Source: Romboutsia timonensis
GTDB taxonomy: Bacteria; Bacillota; Clostridia; Peptostreptococcales; Peptostreptococcaceae
Length of the DNA stretch: 64,000 nt
NCBI RefSeq assembly: GCF_900106845.1
Contig: NZ_LT629850.1
Location: 95,433 to 159,432, forward strand
Reading direction: 5' to 3'
The notes under the pieces are model-generated. The model was not told the origin of the DNA and searched no databases. It worked only from the letters and a program-made list of their open reading frames with translations. This document shows positions 55,654-64,000 of this stretch, one piece after another. Every line of letters begins with the position of its first letter. Within the stretch, counting starts at the first letter, position 1. Position numbers and translations under genes: made by a program.

Positions 55654-56679
55654 TTGAAAACAAGCGACTTTTATTTTGACTTACCAGAAGAGCTAATTGC
55701 TCAAGTACCTATATTAGATAGATCAAGTTCTAAATTAATGGTACTAGATAAAGAAACTGGAGAAATTGAACATAAAACATTTAAAAATGTAATAGATTAT
55801 TTAAATCCTGGGGATTGCCTAGTTCTTAATAACACTAGAGTAATACCGGCAAGACTTATAGGTGAAAAAGTAGATACAGGTGGTAAGATAGAATTCTTAT
55901 TACTAAAAAGAACAGAAGAGGATACTTGGCAAGCATTAGTAAAACCAGGTAAAAGAGCTAAAATAGGAACTAAGTTTTCTTTTGGAAATGGAAAACTTAT
56001 AGGAGAAGTAGTAGGTTTAGCTGAAGAAGGTTCTAGAATAATTAAATTCCATTATGAAGGAATATTTGAGGAAGTTTTAGATGAACTTGGAAATATGCCT
56101 CTACCTCCATATATAACAGAAAGATTAGAAGAAAGAGAAAGATACCAAACTGTTTATTCTAAGCATAATGGTTCGGCAGCAGCACCGACAGCAGGTCTTC
56201 ATTTTACTGAAGAATTACTTCAACAAATAAAGGATAAGGGTGTAGATATAGCATTTGTAACCCTTCATGTTGGACTTGGAACTTTTAGACCAGTTAAGGT
56301 TGATGATGTATTAGAACATGAAATGCATTCAGAATATTATATGGTAGATAAAGAAGCTGCACAAAAGATAAATAATGCTAAGAAAAATGGACATAACGTA
56401 GTTTGTGTAGGAACAACTAGTTGTAGAACAGTAGAATCAGCAACTAATGAAGAGGGTATAATAGAAGAAACTAGTGGTTGGACTAATATATTTATTTACC
56501 CAGGATACAAATTTAAAATGGTAGATAAACTTATAACTAATTTCCATTTACCAGAATCAACATTAATTATGTTAGTAAGTGCACTTTCTAGCAAAGAGAA
56601 TGTACTAAATGCTTATGAAACGGCTGTAAAAGAAAGATATAGATTCTTTAGTTTTGGAGATGCTATGATTGTAAAATAG
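55654..56679 (+). CDS. queA: S-adenosylmethionine:tRNA ribosyltransferase-isomerase
   Basis: Transfers and isomerises the ribose part of SAM onto preQ1-tRNA, making epoxyqueuosine. [17 protein letters not shown] is the canonical N-terminus, with later [13 protein letters not shown] and [18 protein letters not shown] 55654 (341 residues) is the start by the GGAAAGGAAG site and by family comparison; six upstream in-frame codons run into that site. With tgt close by it forms the queuosine pathway pair. Confidence 0.94.
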   Translation: MKTSDFYFDLPEELIAQVPILDRSSSKLMVLDKETGEIEHKTFKNVIDYLNPGDCLVLNNTRVIPARLIGEKVDTGGKIEFLLLKRTEEDTWQALVKPGKRAKIGTKFSFGNGKLIGEVVGLAEEGSRIIKFHYEGIFEEVLDELGNMPLPPYITERLEERERYQTVYSKHNGSAAAPTAGLHFTEELLQQIKDKGVDIAFVTLHVGLGTFRPVKVDDVLEHEMHSEYYMVDKEAAQKINNAKKNGHNVVCVGTTSCRTVESATNEEGIIEETSGWTNIFIYPGYKFKMVDKLITNFHLPESTLIMLVSALSSKENVLNAYETAVKERYRFFSFGDAMIVK

Positions 56680-56706
56680 TTAAATAGAGAATATATAGGG
56701 GGAACT

Positions 56707-57174
56707 ATGAAAAATATAGATAAAAGTAATATATCACTAAGAGTAGCGTATATATTTGAATCAATATTAGCCATGGTAGTTTTAATAGCAGTATTTTTGG
56801 GAACGATAGATGTCCTAAGAATGATATGGACTGCATATATCGTTGAATATCATACTCCTGTTGCATATAGTCAATTAAATGATATACTAGCACAAATACT
56901 TCTTTTAGTTATAGCTATAGAGTTCGTGGTTATGTTATCTTTGCATATACCAGGTACAATAATAGAAGTCTTATTGTATGCAATAGCAAGAAAGATGTTA
57001 TTACTTCCAAAAAGTGGAGGTATGTTAGAAGTATTATTAGGTGTAATTGCAATAGCTGGATTATTTACAATTAGAAAATATTTGTTAACAAAAGACAATA
57101 GTAATATGAACATAACTAGTATACATTATGACAGCGATGACGATGATATTATAGATGCTAAGGACCCTATATAA
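56707..57174 (+). CDS. Unknown membrane protein between queA and tgt (PsiE-like?)
   Basis: 155 residues with four hydrophobic segments (about 18-40, 60-78, 82-98 and 106-120) and an acidic C-terminus (SDDDDIIDAKD). The pattern VIAIEFVVMLSLHIPGTIIEVLLYAIARKMLL recalls phosphate-starvation PsiE family proteins, but I cannot confirm it. Site AGGGGGA. It lies 27 bases after queA and 78 before tgt, so probably in the same transcript. Confidence 0.6.
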   Translation: MKNIDKSNISLRVAYIFESILAMVVLIAVFLGTIDVLRMIWTAYIVEYHTPVAYSQLNDILAQILLLVIAIEFVVMLSLHIPGTIIEVLLYAIARKMLLLPKSGGMLEVLLGVIAIAGLFTIRKYLLTKDNSNMNITSIHYDSDDDDIIDAKDPI

Positions 57175-57240
57175 GATGACAAAACTTTAGATACAGTAAA
57201 TATATAAATTTTAATATAGATAAACAAAAGACTACATTAA

Positions 57241-58374
<1,134 letters not shown>

Positions 58375-58461
58375 ATTAAAATGTACTATTAATTAGAATA
58401 ATTTTAATATATAATATTTAATATATATAAATAATTTTTAAACTTTGAAGGAGTGAAAAAG

Positions 58462-58746
58462 ATGAGTCCGCAAACACAACAGATGATCATGGGATTACTT
58501 ATGTGGGTTGTAGTATTTGGAGTATTTTATTTCTTACTAATAAGACCACAAAAGAAAAAAGATAAAGAATTAAAAGAAATGAGAGAAAACTTAAACGTAG
58601 GAGATAAGGTTACTACTATAGGTGGTATAATAGCTCACGTTGCTAAGGTTGAAGAAAATGCTGTAATATTAGAAATAGGGCCAAATAGAACTAAAGTACC
58701 ATTTGAAAAATGGGCTATAGGTAAGGTTGAATCTAAAGAAGCATAA
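58462..58746 (+). CDS. yajC: Preprotein translocase subunit YajC
   Basis: 94 residues: an N-terminal membrane segment (IMGLLMWVVVFGVFYFLLIRPQKKKDKE) and a soluble domain with LNVGDKVTTIGGIIAHVAKV. YajC associates with the SecDF complex of the Sec translocase. ATG 58462 has GAAGGAGTG upstream; the in-frame GTG at 58453 lies inside it. No secDF follows here; the ranthipeptide locus does. Confidence 0.93.
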   Translation: MSPQTQQMIMGLLMWVVVFGVFYFLLIRPQKKKDKELKEMRENLNVGDKVTTIGGIIAHVAKVEENAVILEIGPNRTKVPFEKWAIGKVESKEA

Positions 58747-58816
58747 TAAATAGTAATGTTTGTACCTTTTCTTGAATATATATTAACGAGTATATATTCG
58801 AGGGGAGGTATTTTTT

Positions 58817-59179
58817 ATGGAGAAAACAAATTACATTCTAAAGGGCTTAGGATATTCATATATATTAACACTAGCAACTCTATTAATATATAACTTAGCC
58901 CTTACATTTACTAGTTTATCAGGAAATTCTATAGCTATGGCATCATCTGCAATAACTACTGCATCATCAGCATTTGGAGGATTTTATGCATCAAAGAACA
59001 TAAAAGAAAAAGGCCTTATATACGGTCTGTTAGTTGGCCTCATGTACATAGTATGCCTTACATTAATAGTATTTTTAGCAAAGGATAGTTTTGTATTTGA
59101 AATGGATATATTATACAAAGTATTGTTAGTATCTCTAGCTGGTGGCATTGGTGGAGTTTTAGGTGTAAATTTTAAATAA
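58817..59179 (+). CDS. TIGR04086 family membrane protein
   Basis: 120 residues and four hydrophobic segments, with FTSLSGNSIAMASSAITTASSAFGGFYASKNI and LAGGIGGVLGVNF. This family was defined by its occurrence next to SCIFF ranthipeptide systems, as here: the peptide gene starts 67 bases downstream. Its role is unknown; helping in peptide handling at the membrane is a guess. Site GAGGGGAGG. Confidence 0.85.
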   Translation: MEKTNYILKGLGYSYILTLATLLIYNLALTFTSLSGNSIAMASSAITTASSAFGGFYASKNIKEKGLIYGLLVGLMYIVCLTLIVFLAKDSFVFEMDILYKVLLVSLAGGIGGVLGVNFK

Positions 59180-59202
59180 TATTCCACATTTGGAAAATTA
59201 TA

Positions 59203-59211
59203 TGATATAAT
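59203..59211 (+). promoter_or_regulatory. Extended -10 promoter of the SCIFF gene
   Basis: TGATATAAT: the TG dinucleotide one base before a perfect TATAAT (59206-59211) makes an extended -10 box; the -35 region is poor. The ATG follows 35 bases downstream. Confidence 0.55.
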
Positions 59212-59246
59212 CATTTAAGAAACTTTTGAGTAGGAGGTATTTAAAG

Positions 59247-59390
59247 ATGGAAAAGAAACATGTAAAAACTTTATCTAGTGCTACTTTAAAGGAAAGTGCT
59301 GCAAAAGGTGGATGTGGTGAATGTCAAACTTCTTGCCAATCAGCTTGCAAAACTTCTTGTACAGTTGCAAATCAAGAGTGTGAAAGATAA
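59247..59390 (+). CDS. scfA: SCIFF ranthipeptide precursor (six cysteines in forty-five residues)
   Basis: A 47-residue ribosomally made peptide precursor. The leader half MEKKHVKTLSSATLKESAAKG is family-typical; the core holds six cysteines at 23, 26, 30, 34, 38 and 45 (CGECQTSCQSACKTSC), each pair separated by small residues or threonine. The radical SAM enzyme encoded at 62458-63831 forms thioether bridges between these cysteines and non-alpha carbons of acceptor residues. Site TAGGAGGT. Too short for ordinary gene callers. In some clostridia ranthipeptides are linked to population-level control; here the function is not known. Confidence 0.96.
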   Translation: MEKKHVKTLSSATLKESAAKGGCGECQTSCQSACKTSCTVANQECER

Positions 59391-59410
59391 TAATTTATAA
59401 TAAACACTAC

Positions 59411-59441
59411 AAAAGGCGTCATTATTATGATGTCTTTTTTT
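59411..59441 (+). terminator. Terminator of the SCIFF gene
   Basis: AAAAGGCGTCAT / ATGATGTCTTTT stem with two G-U pairs, followed by T run, 20 bases after the stop. Confidence 0.85.
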
Positions 59442-59534
59442 GTATGCTAAATTTTATGAAAATATATATTGGAGTAATAACCATGACTATTGCTAATAAT
59501 ATATACATGCTCAAAATAAGAGGAGGTAATAGTT

Positions 59535-59729
59535 ATGAAGAATAAAGATAAACAAAATAAAAGTATAGAAGATTTAACATATGACATATTAGGGAATGCT
59601 TTTGTAGGAAATCTATTTGATATATCAAATGATATAGACAATACATCACAAAATCTTATAGCATATTTAGAATTAGAGGACATAAAAAAATTAAGTAAAA
59701 AACATAAAGGTAACATTGAAGAAAAGTAA
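59535..59729 (+). CDS. Unknown 64-residue protein next to the SCIFF gene
   Basis: A small charged protein (MKNKDKQNKSIEDLTYDILGNAFVG...) with no cysteines, no membrane segment and no recognised family. It has a very good AGAGGAGG site 8 bases before the ATG and sits between the peptide gene's terminator and murJ. Its middle (DISNDIDNTSQNLIAYLELEDIKKL) is predicted helical. It could be a regulatory or partner protein of the ranthipeptide system, but only by position. Confidence 0.65.
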   Translation: MKNKDKQNKSIEDLTYDILGNAFVGNLFDISNDIDNTSQNLIAYLELEDIKKLSKKHKGNIEEK

Positions 59730-59886
59730 TTTTTAGTTAAAATTTTAATCTTTAATTAAGGTTGAGTTAATCTATAAAATATAAAATGGATATATATAAC
59801 TTTTATTTTATAAACTGTTATACATTATATTAAAATAGAGAATAATCAAATAAATAAGAGTTAATAAAGTATAGGAGAGAGAAATC

Positions 59887-61434
59887 ATGTCAAGAGTAGC
59901 AAAGGCAGCTGTAGGATTAATGGCGGCAACTTTAGTTGCTAAGATTCTAGGCTTTGGTAGAGAATTAGCCCTAGCTTCAGCATATGGAGCATCAGGAGTT
60001 AGTGATGCATTTTTAGTGGCTATGAATATACCAGCAGTAATATTCACTGCTATAGGTACATCTCTAGGAACTGCATTTATTCCACTTTATTGTGAAGTAA
60101 ATGCAAATAAAGGAGAGCAAGCATCTAATAAGTTTACAAATAATGTATTTAATATTGTTGTAATTATATGTCTAGTTCTTTCAGCAATAGGAGCAATATT
60201 TACGCCACAAATAGTAAAAATGTTTGCTGTTGGATTTGAAGGTGAAACACTTAGATTAGCAATTTATTTTACAAGAGTAATGATATTAGGATTAGCATTT
60301 TTAGGAATGAGCTATATAATGATGGCATACCTACAAGTAAAAGAAAACTTTATAATACCAGGTTTTATGTCAGTTCCGTACAATATTCTTATAATTATAT
60401 CAATAATTGTAAGTGTGAAAATAAGTCCTTATTTATTGCCTTGGGGTACTTTAATTGGATTATCACTTCAATTTTTATTTCAACTTCCATTTGCAATAAA
60501 AAAAGGGTATAGATATAAGCTGTACATAGACGTTAAAGATGAACATCTTAAGAGAATGCTTTGGCTTATAGCTCCAGTTTTAATAGGAGTTGCAGTTAAT
60601 CAAATAAATACTATAGTAGATAGAACTATAGCATCTACATTAGTTGAAGGTAGTATATCTGCATTGAACTATGCTACAAAGTTAAATCAATTTGTTATGG
60701 GTATGTTTATAGTTTCTATATCATCTGTTGTATACCCTATGCTGTCAAAGTTATCAACTGAAAACAATAAAGAAAAGTTTAATAAATCAATAATAACATC
60801 TGTAAATACTGTTACGTTATTAGTTATACCAATATCTATTGGAGCGATAATACTTGCAAATCCAATTGTAAAATTGTTATTCCAAAGAGGTGAATTTGAT
60901 GCTAGAGCAACTCAGATGACAGCTGTTGCCCTTATATTCTATTCAATTGGTATGATTGGATATGGTCTTAGAGATATATTAGGGAAAGTATTTTACTCAT
61001 TACAGGATACTAGAACTCCTATGATAAATGGAGTGATAGCAATGGTTTTAAATATAACACTTAATATATTATTTGTTAAATATACTAATATGCAACTTGC
61101 AGGACTTGCATTTGCAACTAGTATATCAGCACTATTTACTATAGCATTATTATTTATAAGCTTAAGAAGAAAAATAGGTAGTTTTGGTGGTAAGTCAATA
61201 GCACTGGGTATGATTAAGTCCTTGATTTCAGGAATTATAATGGCAGTAGTAACTTTATTTGCATATAATACTATAGCTAATATACTAGGTAGTGGATTTA
61301 TAAAAGAGGTCATAACTTTAGCGCTATCAGTAGGAATAGGTGCAATAGTTTACGGTACAAGTATAATAATACTTAAAGTAGATGAAGTTAATATAATTTT
61401 AGAGAAAGTTAAAGGAAAGCTCAATAGAAAATAA
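59887..61434 (+). CDS. murJ: Lipid II flippase MurJ
   Basis: Moves the peptidoglycan precursor lipid II across the membrane. 515 residues with about 14 hydrophobic segments and the MurJ/MviN pattern: GFGRELALASAYGASGVSDAFLVAMNIP at the N-terminus and FQRGEFDARATQMTAVALIFYSIGMIGYGLRDILGKVFYS in the second half. The site is AGGAGAGA. It belongs to the MOP exporter superfamily; close relatives move other lipid-linked sugars, so the substrate is a family inference. Confidence 0.93.
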   Translation: MSRVAKAAVGLMAATLVAKILGFGRELALASAYGASGVSDAFLVAMNIPAVIFTAIGTSLGTAFIPLYCEVNANKGEQASNKFTNNVFNIVVIICLVLSAIGAIFTPQIVKMFAVGFEGETLRLAIYFTRVMILGLAFLGMSYIMMAYLQVKENFIIPGFMSVPYNILIIISIIVSVKISPYLLPWGTLIGLSLQFLFQLPFAIKKGYRYKLYIDVKDEHLKRMLWLIAPVLIGVAVNQINTIVDRTIASTLVEGSISALNYATKLNQFVMGMFIVSISSVVYPMLSKLSTENNKEKFNKSIITSVNTVTLLVIPISIGAIILANPIVKLLFQRGEFDARATQMTAVALIFYSIGMIGYGLRDILGKVFYSLQDTRTPMINGVIAMVLNITLNILFVKYTNMQLAGLAFATSISALFTIALLFISLRRKIGSFGGKSIALGMIKSLISGIIMAVVTLFAYNTIANILGSGFIKEVITLALSVGIGAIVYGTSIIILKVDEVNIILEKVKGKLNRK

Positions 61435-61520
61435 ATTGAGATGGAGATATTTTAAGATAAATACTTGTTTTAAAATACTCCATTTTTTATTATAATGATA
61501 TATCATTTGAGTTATGTTAA

Positions 61521-61597
61521 AAGCGAATTTTAAGCAACGGATACATCTGTAGCGGTAGCAAAGATGTATCGTTGGCGATATGAGCGAAGCGAATTTT
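61521..61597 (+). repeat. Dispersed structured intergenic element, copy C1
   Basis: AAGCGAATTTTAAGCAACGG at the left and GAGCGAAGCGAATTTT at the right. Internal inverted repeat CAACGGATACATCT (61535-61548) / AGATGTATCGTTG (61562-61574). It is followed at once by a second, less perfect copy. Confidence 0.65.
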
Positions 61598-61662
61598 AAG
61601 CAATGGATGTATCAGTAGCGTTAGCGAAGATGTGTTATTGATGTTATGATCGAAGTAAAATT
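61586..61662 (+). repeat. Dispersed structured intergenic element, copy C2 (degraded)
   Basis: Shares the left GCGAATTTTAAGCAA with the end of C1 and reads AATGGATGTATC...GAAGATGTGTTATTG...ATGATCGAAGTAAAATTT, in line with C1 but with many changes. Together C1 and C2 fill the gap between murJ and the HD-domain gene; no gene is seen there. Confidence 0.5.
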
Positions 61663-61712
61663 TGACAAAATAAACTGTAAAATCCTTAATTAAGAAATAG
61701 AAGGAGAAAATC

Positions 61713-62222
61713 ATGATACCTAAACGAGTAAAGCAATTTTATGTTAATGTTACAGATAAGATGACTGAAAAAGATTATGATTATGCTAATGAAATACTAA
61801 ATAAAAAAGAGTTGGAATTATTCATGAAGTTATCTAAATCAGAACAAAAGCATAGTATTAGAATAGCGAAAGATATAGAATTTATTATAGATAATAATGA
61901 GACTGATGATGAAGAGATATTAAAAAATAGAAACTTATTAATGAAGTCAGCTTTGTTACATGATATAGGAAAAATTACGAAACGATTAAATGTGATTGAT
62001 AAATCTATAATAGTTATATTAAACAAATTAACTAAAGGAAAATTAAAAAGTATTAAAACATCTAAAAAAATACAGTGTTACTATAATCATAGCAGTTATG
62101 GCTATGAAATTTTAAAAGATATAATTGATGATACGGTTATATTAGATATAGTTAAAAATCATCATAGTGACAATGGTAATAATCTGGTTAACTTTTTTAA
62201 ACAGATAGATGATAAGAACTAG
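61713..62222 (+). CDS. HD-domain protein
   Basis: A 169-residue metal-dependent phosphohydrolase-fold protein. HD motifs: the first histidine in EQKHSIRIAKDI, ALLHDIGKI (the HD pair), NHSSYGYEIL and VKNHHSD. Such proteins cleave nucleotides or phosphates; the exact substrate is unknown. The gene has the site AAGGAGAA and is 235 bases ahead of the radical SAM maturase. Confidence 0.85.
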   Translation: MIPKRVKQFYVNVTDKMTEKDYDYANEILNKKELELFMKLSKSEQKHSIRIAKDIEFIIDNNETDDEEILKNRNLLMKSALLHDIGKITKRLNVIDKSIIVILNKLTKGKLKSIKTSKKIQCYYNHSSYGYEILKDIIDDTVILDIVKNHHSDNGNNLVNFFKQIDDKN

Positions 62223-62457
62223 ATATTTATCTATTATGAGGTTATATTAAAAAGTAAAGTAAACTTATATAAATATTAAAGTGAAGATAGATTTATTTTT
62301 TGTCAAATAATATGGAATTAAAAGGTATTAAAGGCGAATGTTGTAATAATCTTGCTTATACCTTATATAAGTTATATAATGAAGAATAGATTAATTTTAA
62401 TTCGAGTAAGGTGTGTTGATATACATAAATCGAATTGATAATTTGGAGGAGAGAAAA

Positions 62458-63831
62458 ATGAGTATGATACATAAGTTCTCAATGAACGGATATAATATAG
62501 TACTAGATGTTAACGGAGGAGCAGTTCATGTTGTTGATGAAGTTGCTTATAACCTAGTTGACTTATATAAGGAAAAAACTAAAGAAGAAATAATAGAAAG
62601 TCTAAAAGAAAACTATACAGTAGAGCAAATAAATGAAGCTTACGATGAAATAAAGACTTTAGAAGAAGAAGGACTTTTATACACAGAGGATACATATCAA
62701 TTCCATCCAAGTTTCGTAGCTAGAAAAAAAGTAGTTAAAGCTTTATGTTTACATGTTGCTCATGACTGTAACTTAAAATGTAAGTACTGCTTTGCTGCAC
62801 AAGGGGATTTTGGTGGAGAAAAGCAAATGATGAGTTTTGAAGTTGGTAAAGCTGCAATAGATTACTTAATAGCTAACTCAGGAAATAGAAGAAACTTAGA
62901 AATAGATTTCTTTGGTGGAGAGCCACTAATGAACTTTGATGTAGTAAAACAATTAGTTGAATATGGAAGAAGTATAGAAAAAGAAAATAATAAAAATATA
63001 AGATTCACTATAACTACAAATGGTATATTATTAGATGATGAAAAGATAGAGTACATAAATGAAAATATGCACAACGTAGTATTAAGCTTAGACGGAAGAA
63101 AAGAAGTAAATGATAATATGAGACCTACATTAAATGATAAAGGAAGTCATGATATCATATTACCTAAGTTCAAAAAACTTATAGAAACTAGACCGAAAGA
63201 CAAATATTATTATATAAGAGGAACATTTACAAGAGAGAATTTAGATTTCTCTGAAGATGTTATGCATTTTGCAAATGAAGGATTTGCACTTACTTCTGTT
63301 GAACCAGTTGTAGGAGATGAGTCAAATCCGTATGCATTAAGAGAAGAAGATATGCCAAAAGTATTTGAAGAATACGAAAATTTAGCAGTTAAATATGCTG
63401 ACATGTTAAAGGAAGGGAAAGATTTTAAATTCTTCCACTTTATGATAGATTTAAATCAAGGTCCATGTGTAATAAAGAGAATAACAGGATGTGGAGCAGG
63501 AAATGAATATCTTGCTATAACTCCAGAGGGAGATATATATCCATGTCATCAATTCGTTGGAAATGAAGATTATAAATTATCTAACATAATGAATGAAGAA
63601 ATAGTATTCCCTCATGATTTAACTGAGAGCTTTAAGAATGCTCATGTATATAGTAAAGAAGATTGTAAAAAGTGTTGGAATAAATTCTACTGTTCAGGTG
63701 GATGTCATGCAAATGCAACTAACTTTAACGGAGATGTTATGAAGCCGTATGAATTAGGCTGTGAAATGCAAAAGAAAAGAACAGAGTGTTCAATAATGAT
63801 ACAAGCAAAATTAATGTTAGAAGGTGAATAA
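62458..63831 (+). CDS. scfB: Radical SAM SCIFF thioether maturase
   Basis: Forms the thioether cross-links of the ScfA peptide. 457 residues: an N-terminal peptide-binding RRE-like region (about 1-85), the radical SAM cluster CNLKCKYC (after VAHD), IDFFGGEPLMNFD, and a C-terminal SPASM domain with the extra cluster cysteines in TGCGAGNEYLAITPEGDIYPCHQF, CKKCWNKFYCSGGCHANA and LGCEM. ATG 62458 follows TGGAGGAG directly; fifteen in-frame codons upstream have no ribosome site. It is separated from scfA by murJ and the HD gene, as often seen in clostridia. Confidence 0.96.
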   Translation: MSMIHKFSMNGYNIVLDVNGGAVHVVDEVAYNLVDLYKEKTKEEIIESLKENYTVEQINEAYDEIKTLEEEGLLYTEDTYQFHPSFVARKKVVKALCLHVAHDCNLKCKYCFAAQGDFGGEKQMMSFEVGKAAIDYLIANSGNRRNLEIDFFGGEPLMNFDVVKQLVEYGRSIEKENNKNIRFTITTNGILLDDEKIEYINENMHNVVLSLDGRKEVNDNMRPTLNDKGSHDIILPKFKKLIETRPKDKYYYIRGTFTRENLDFSEDVMHFANEGFALTSVEPVVGDESNPYALREEDMPKVFEEYENLAVKYADMLKEGKDFKFFHFMIDLNQGPCVIKRITGCGAGNEYLAITPEGDIYPCHQFVGNEDYKLSNIMNEEIVFPHDLTESFKNAHVYSKEDCKKCWNKFYCSGGCHANATNFNGDVMKPYELGCEMQKKRTECSIMIQAKLMLEGE

Positions 63832-63837
63832 TACTCA

Positions 63838-64000
63838 ATGATAAAAGGATACAAAGGAGTAGAACCTAAAATAGATGAAACTGCATTTATAGCAGACAGT
63901 GCTGATGTTATAGGTCAAGTTAATATAGGTAAAAATGCAAATATATGGTATGGGACTGTTTTAAGAGCAGATGATAACCATATAACTGTAGGTGAAAACA
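63838..64000 (+). CDS. Gamma-carbonic anhydrase family protein, 5' part (cut by window end)
   Basis: The first 54 codons only. MIKGYKGVEPKIDETAFIADSADVIGQVNIGKNANIWYGTVLRADDNHITVG is the start of the left-handed beta-helix hexapeptide-repeat family (gamma-class carbonic anhydrase/PaaY/YrdA type). The zinc histidines and the rest lie beyond the window. It starts 6 bases after scfB, whose last codons contain its AAGGTGA ribosome site, so the two are probably cotranscribed. Confidence 0.9.
   Translation, partial: MIKGYKGVEPKIDETAFIADSADVIGQVNIGKNANIWYGTVLRADDNHITVGEN

Overview
This AT-rich window reads as the chromosome of an anaerobic, spore-forming, acetogenesis-capable Firmicute, most likely of the Peptostreptococcaceae (a Clostridioides/Terrisporobacter-like organism). 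That placement is inferred from four things: the Wood-Ljungdahl (WL) gene order, the spoIIA-sigF and spoVA sporulation operons, the strong GGGGGA/GGAGG ribosome sites, and the clostridial six-cysteine ranthipeptide locus. No genus can be proven from sequence reading alone.

Layout. 1-9.7 kb is the 3' part of a Wood-Ljungdahl operon: lpdA (cut by the window edge), cooC, acsD, acsC, acsE, acsB, gcvH and the corrinoid reactivator acsV. After a promoter-plus-terminator leader and a structured repeat come three small genes at 10.05-11.0 kb: the nickel protein cooT, a DUF3842 protein and a histidine-rich protein. They probably serve nickel supply to CODH/ACS. A tRNA-Ser(GCU) gene, an azoreductase-like flavoprotein, an RNase H-fold nuclease, a UvrD-type helicase and an asparaginase follow (11.2-16.6 kb). 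16.77-17.14 kb holds two tandem, divergent-sequence copies of an apparent small RNA on the minus strand. Each has its own promoter, a 5' hairpin with a CCCCC loop, and a terminator. An intact IS630-type element lies next to them (17.33-18.25 kb).

18.3-27.4 kb holds cysteine desulfurase-thiI, pflA and pflB on the opposite strand, a Ca2+/Na+ exchanger and a DEAD-box RNA helicase. 27.6-32.2 kb is a sporulation block (spoIIAA-spoIIAB-sigF behind a good sigma-H promoter, then spoVAA-AB-AC-AD-AE). It is followed by a class A PBP with an 18-bp repeat tail, yunB, spoIVB and cwlD. 38.4-52.5 kb is mixed housekeeping and unknown genes: a Zn-phospholipase-like protein, ABC-F, hflX, a Nudix-like protein, yigZ, split TauE/SafE proteins, a DUF1576 membrane protein, nadE, yebC, a frameshifted MBL-fold gene and DUF1540. 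52.6-64 kb is a BofC-like protein, ruvCAB, queA/tgt, yajC and the ranthipeptide locus (TIGR04086 membrane protein, SCIFF precursor, small unknown protein, murJ, HD protein, radical SAM maturase). It ends in a truncated gamma-carbonic anhydrase.

The most noteworthy non-gene signals are two. The first is the twin C-rich small RNAs, whose loop is perfectly complementary to the Shine-Dalgarno sequences of acsE and the histidine-rich nickel-cluster gene. The second is a dispersed family of hairpin-forming intergenic elements ending in GAAGCGAATTTT.
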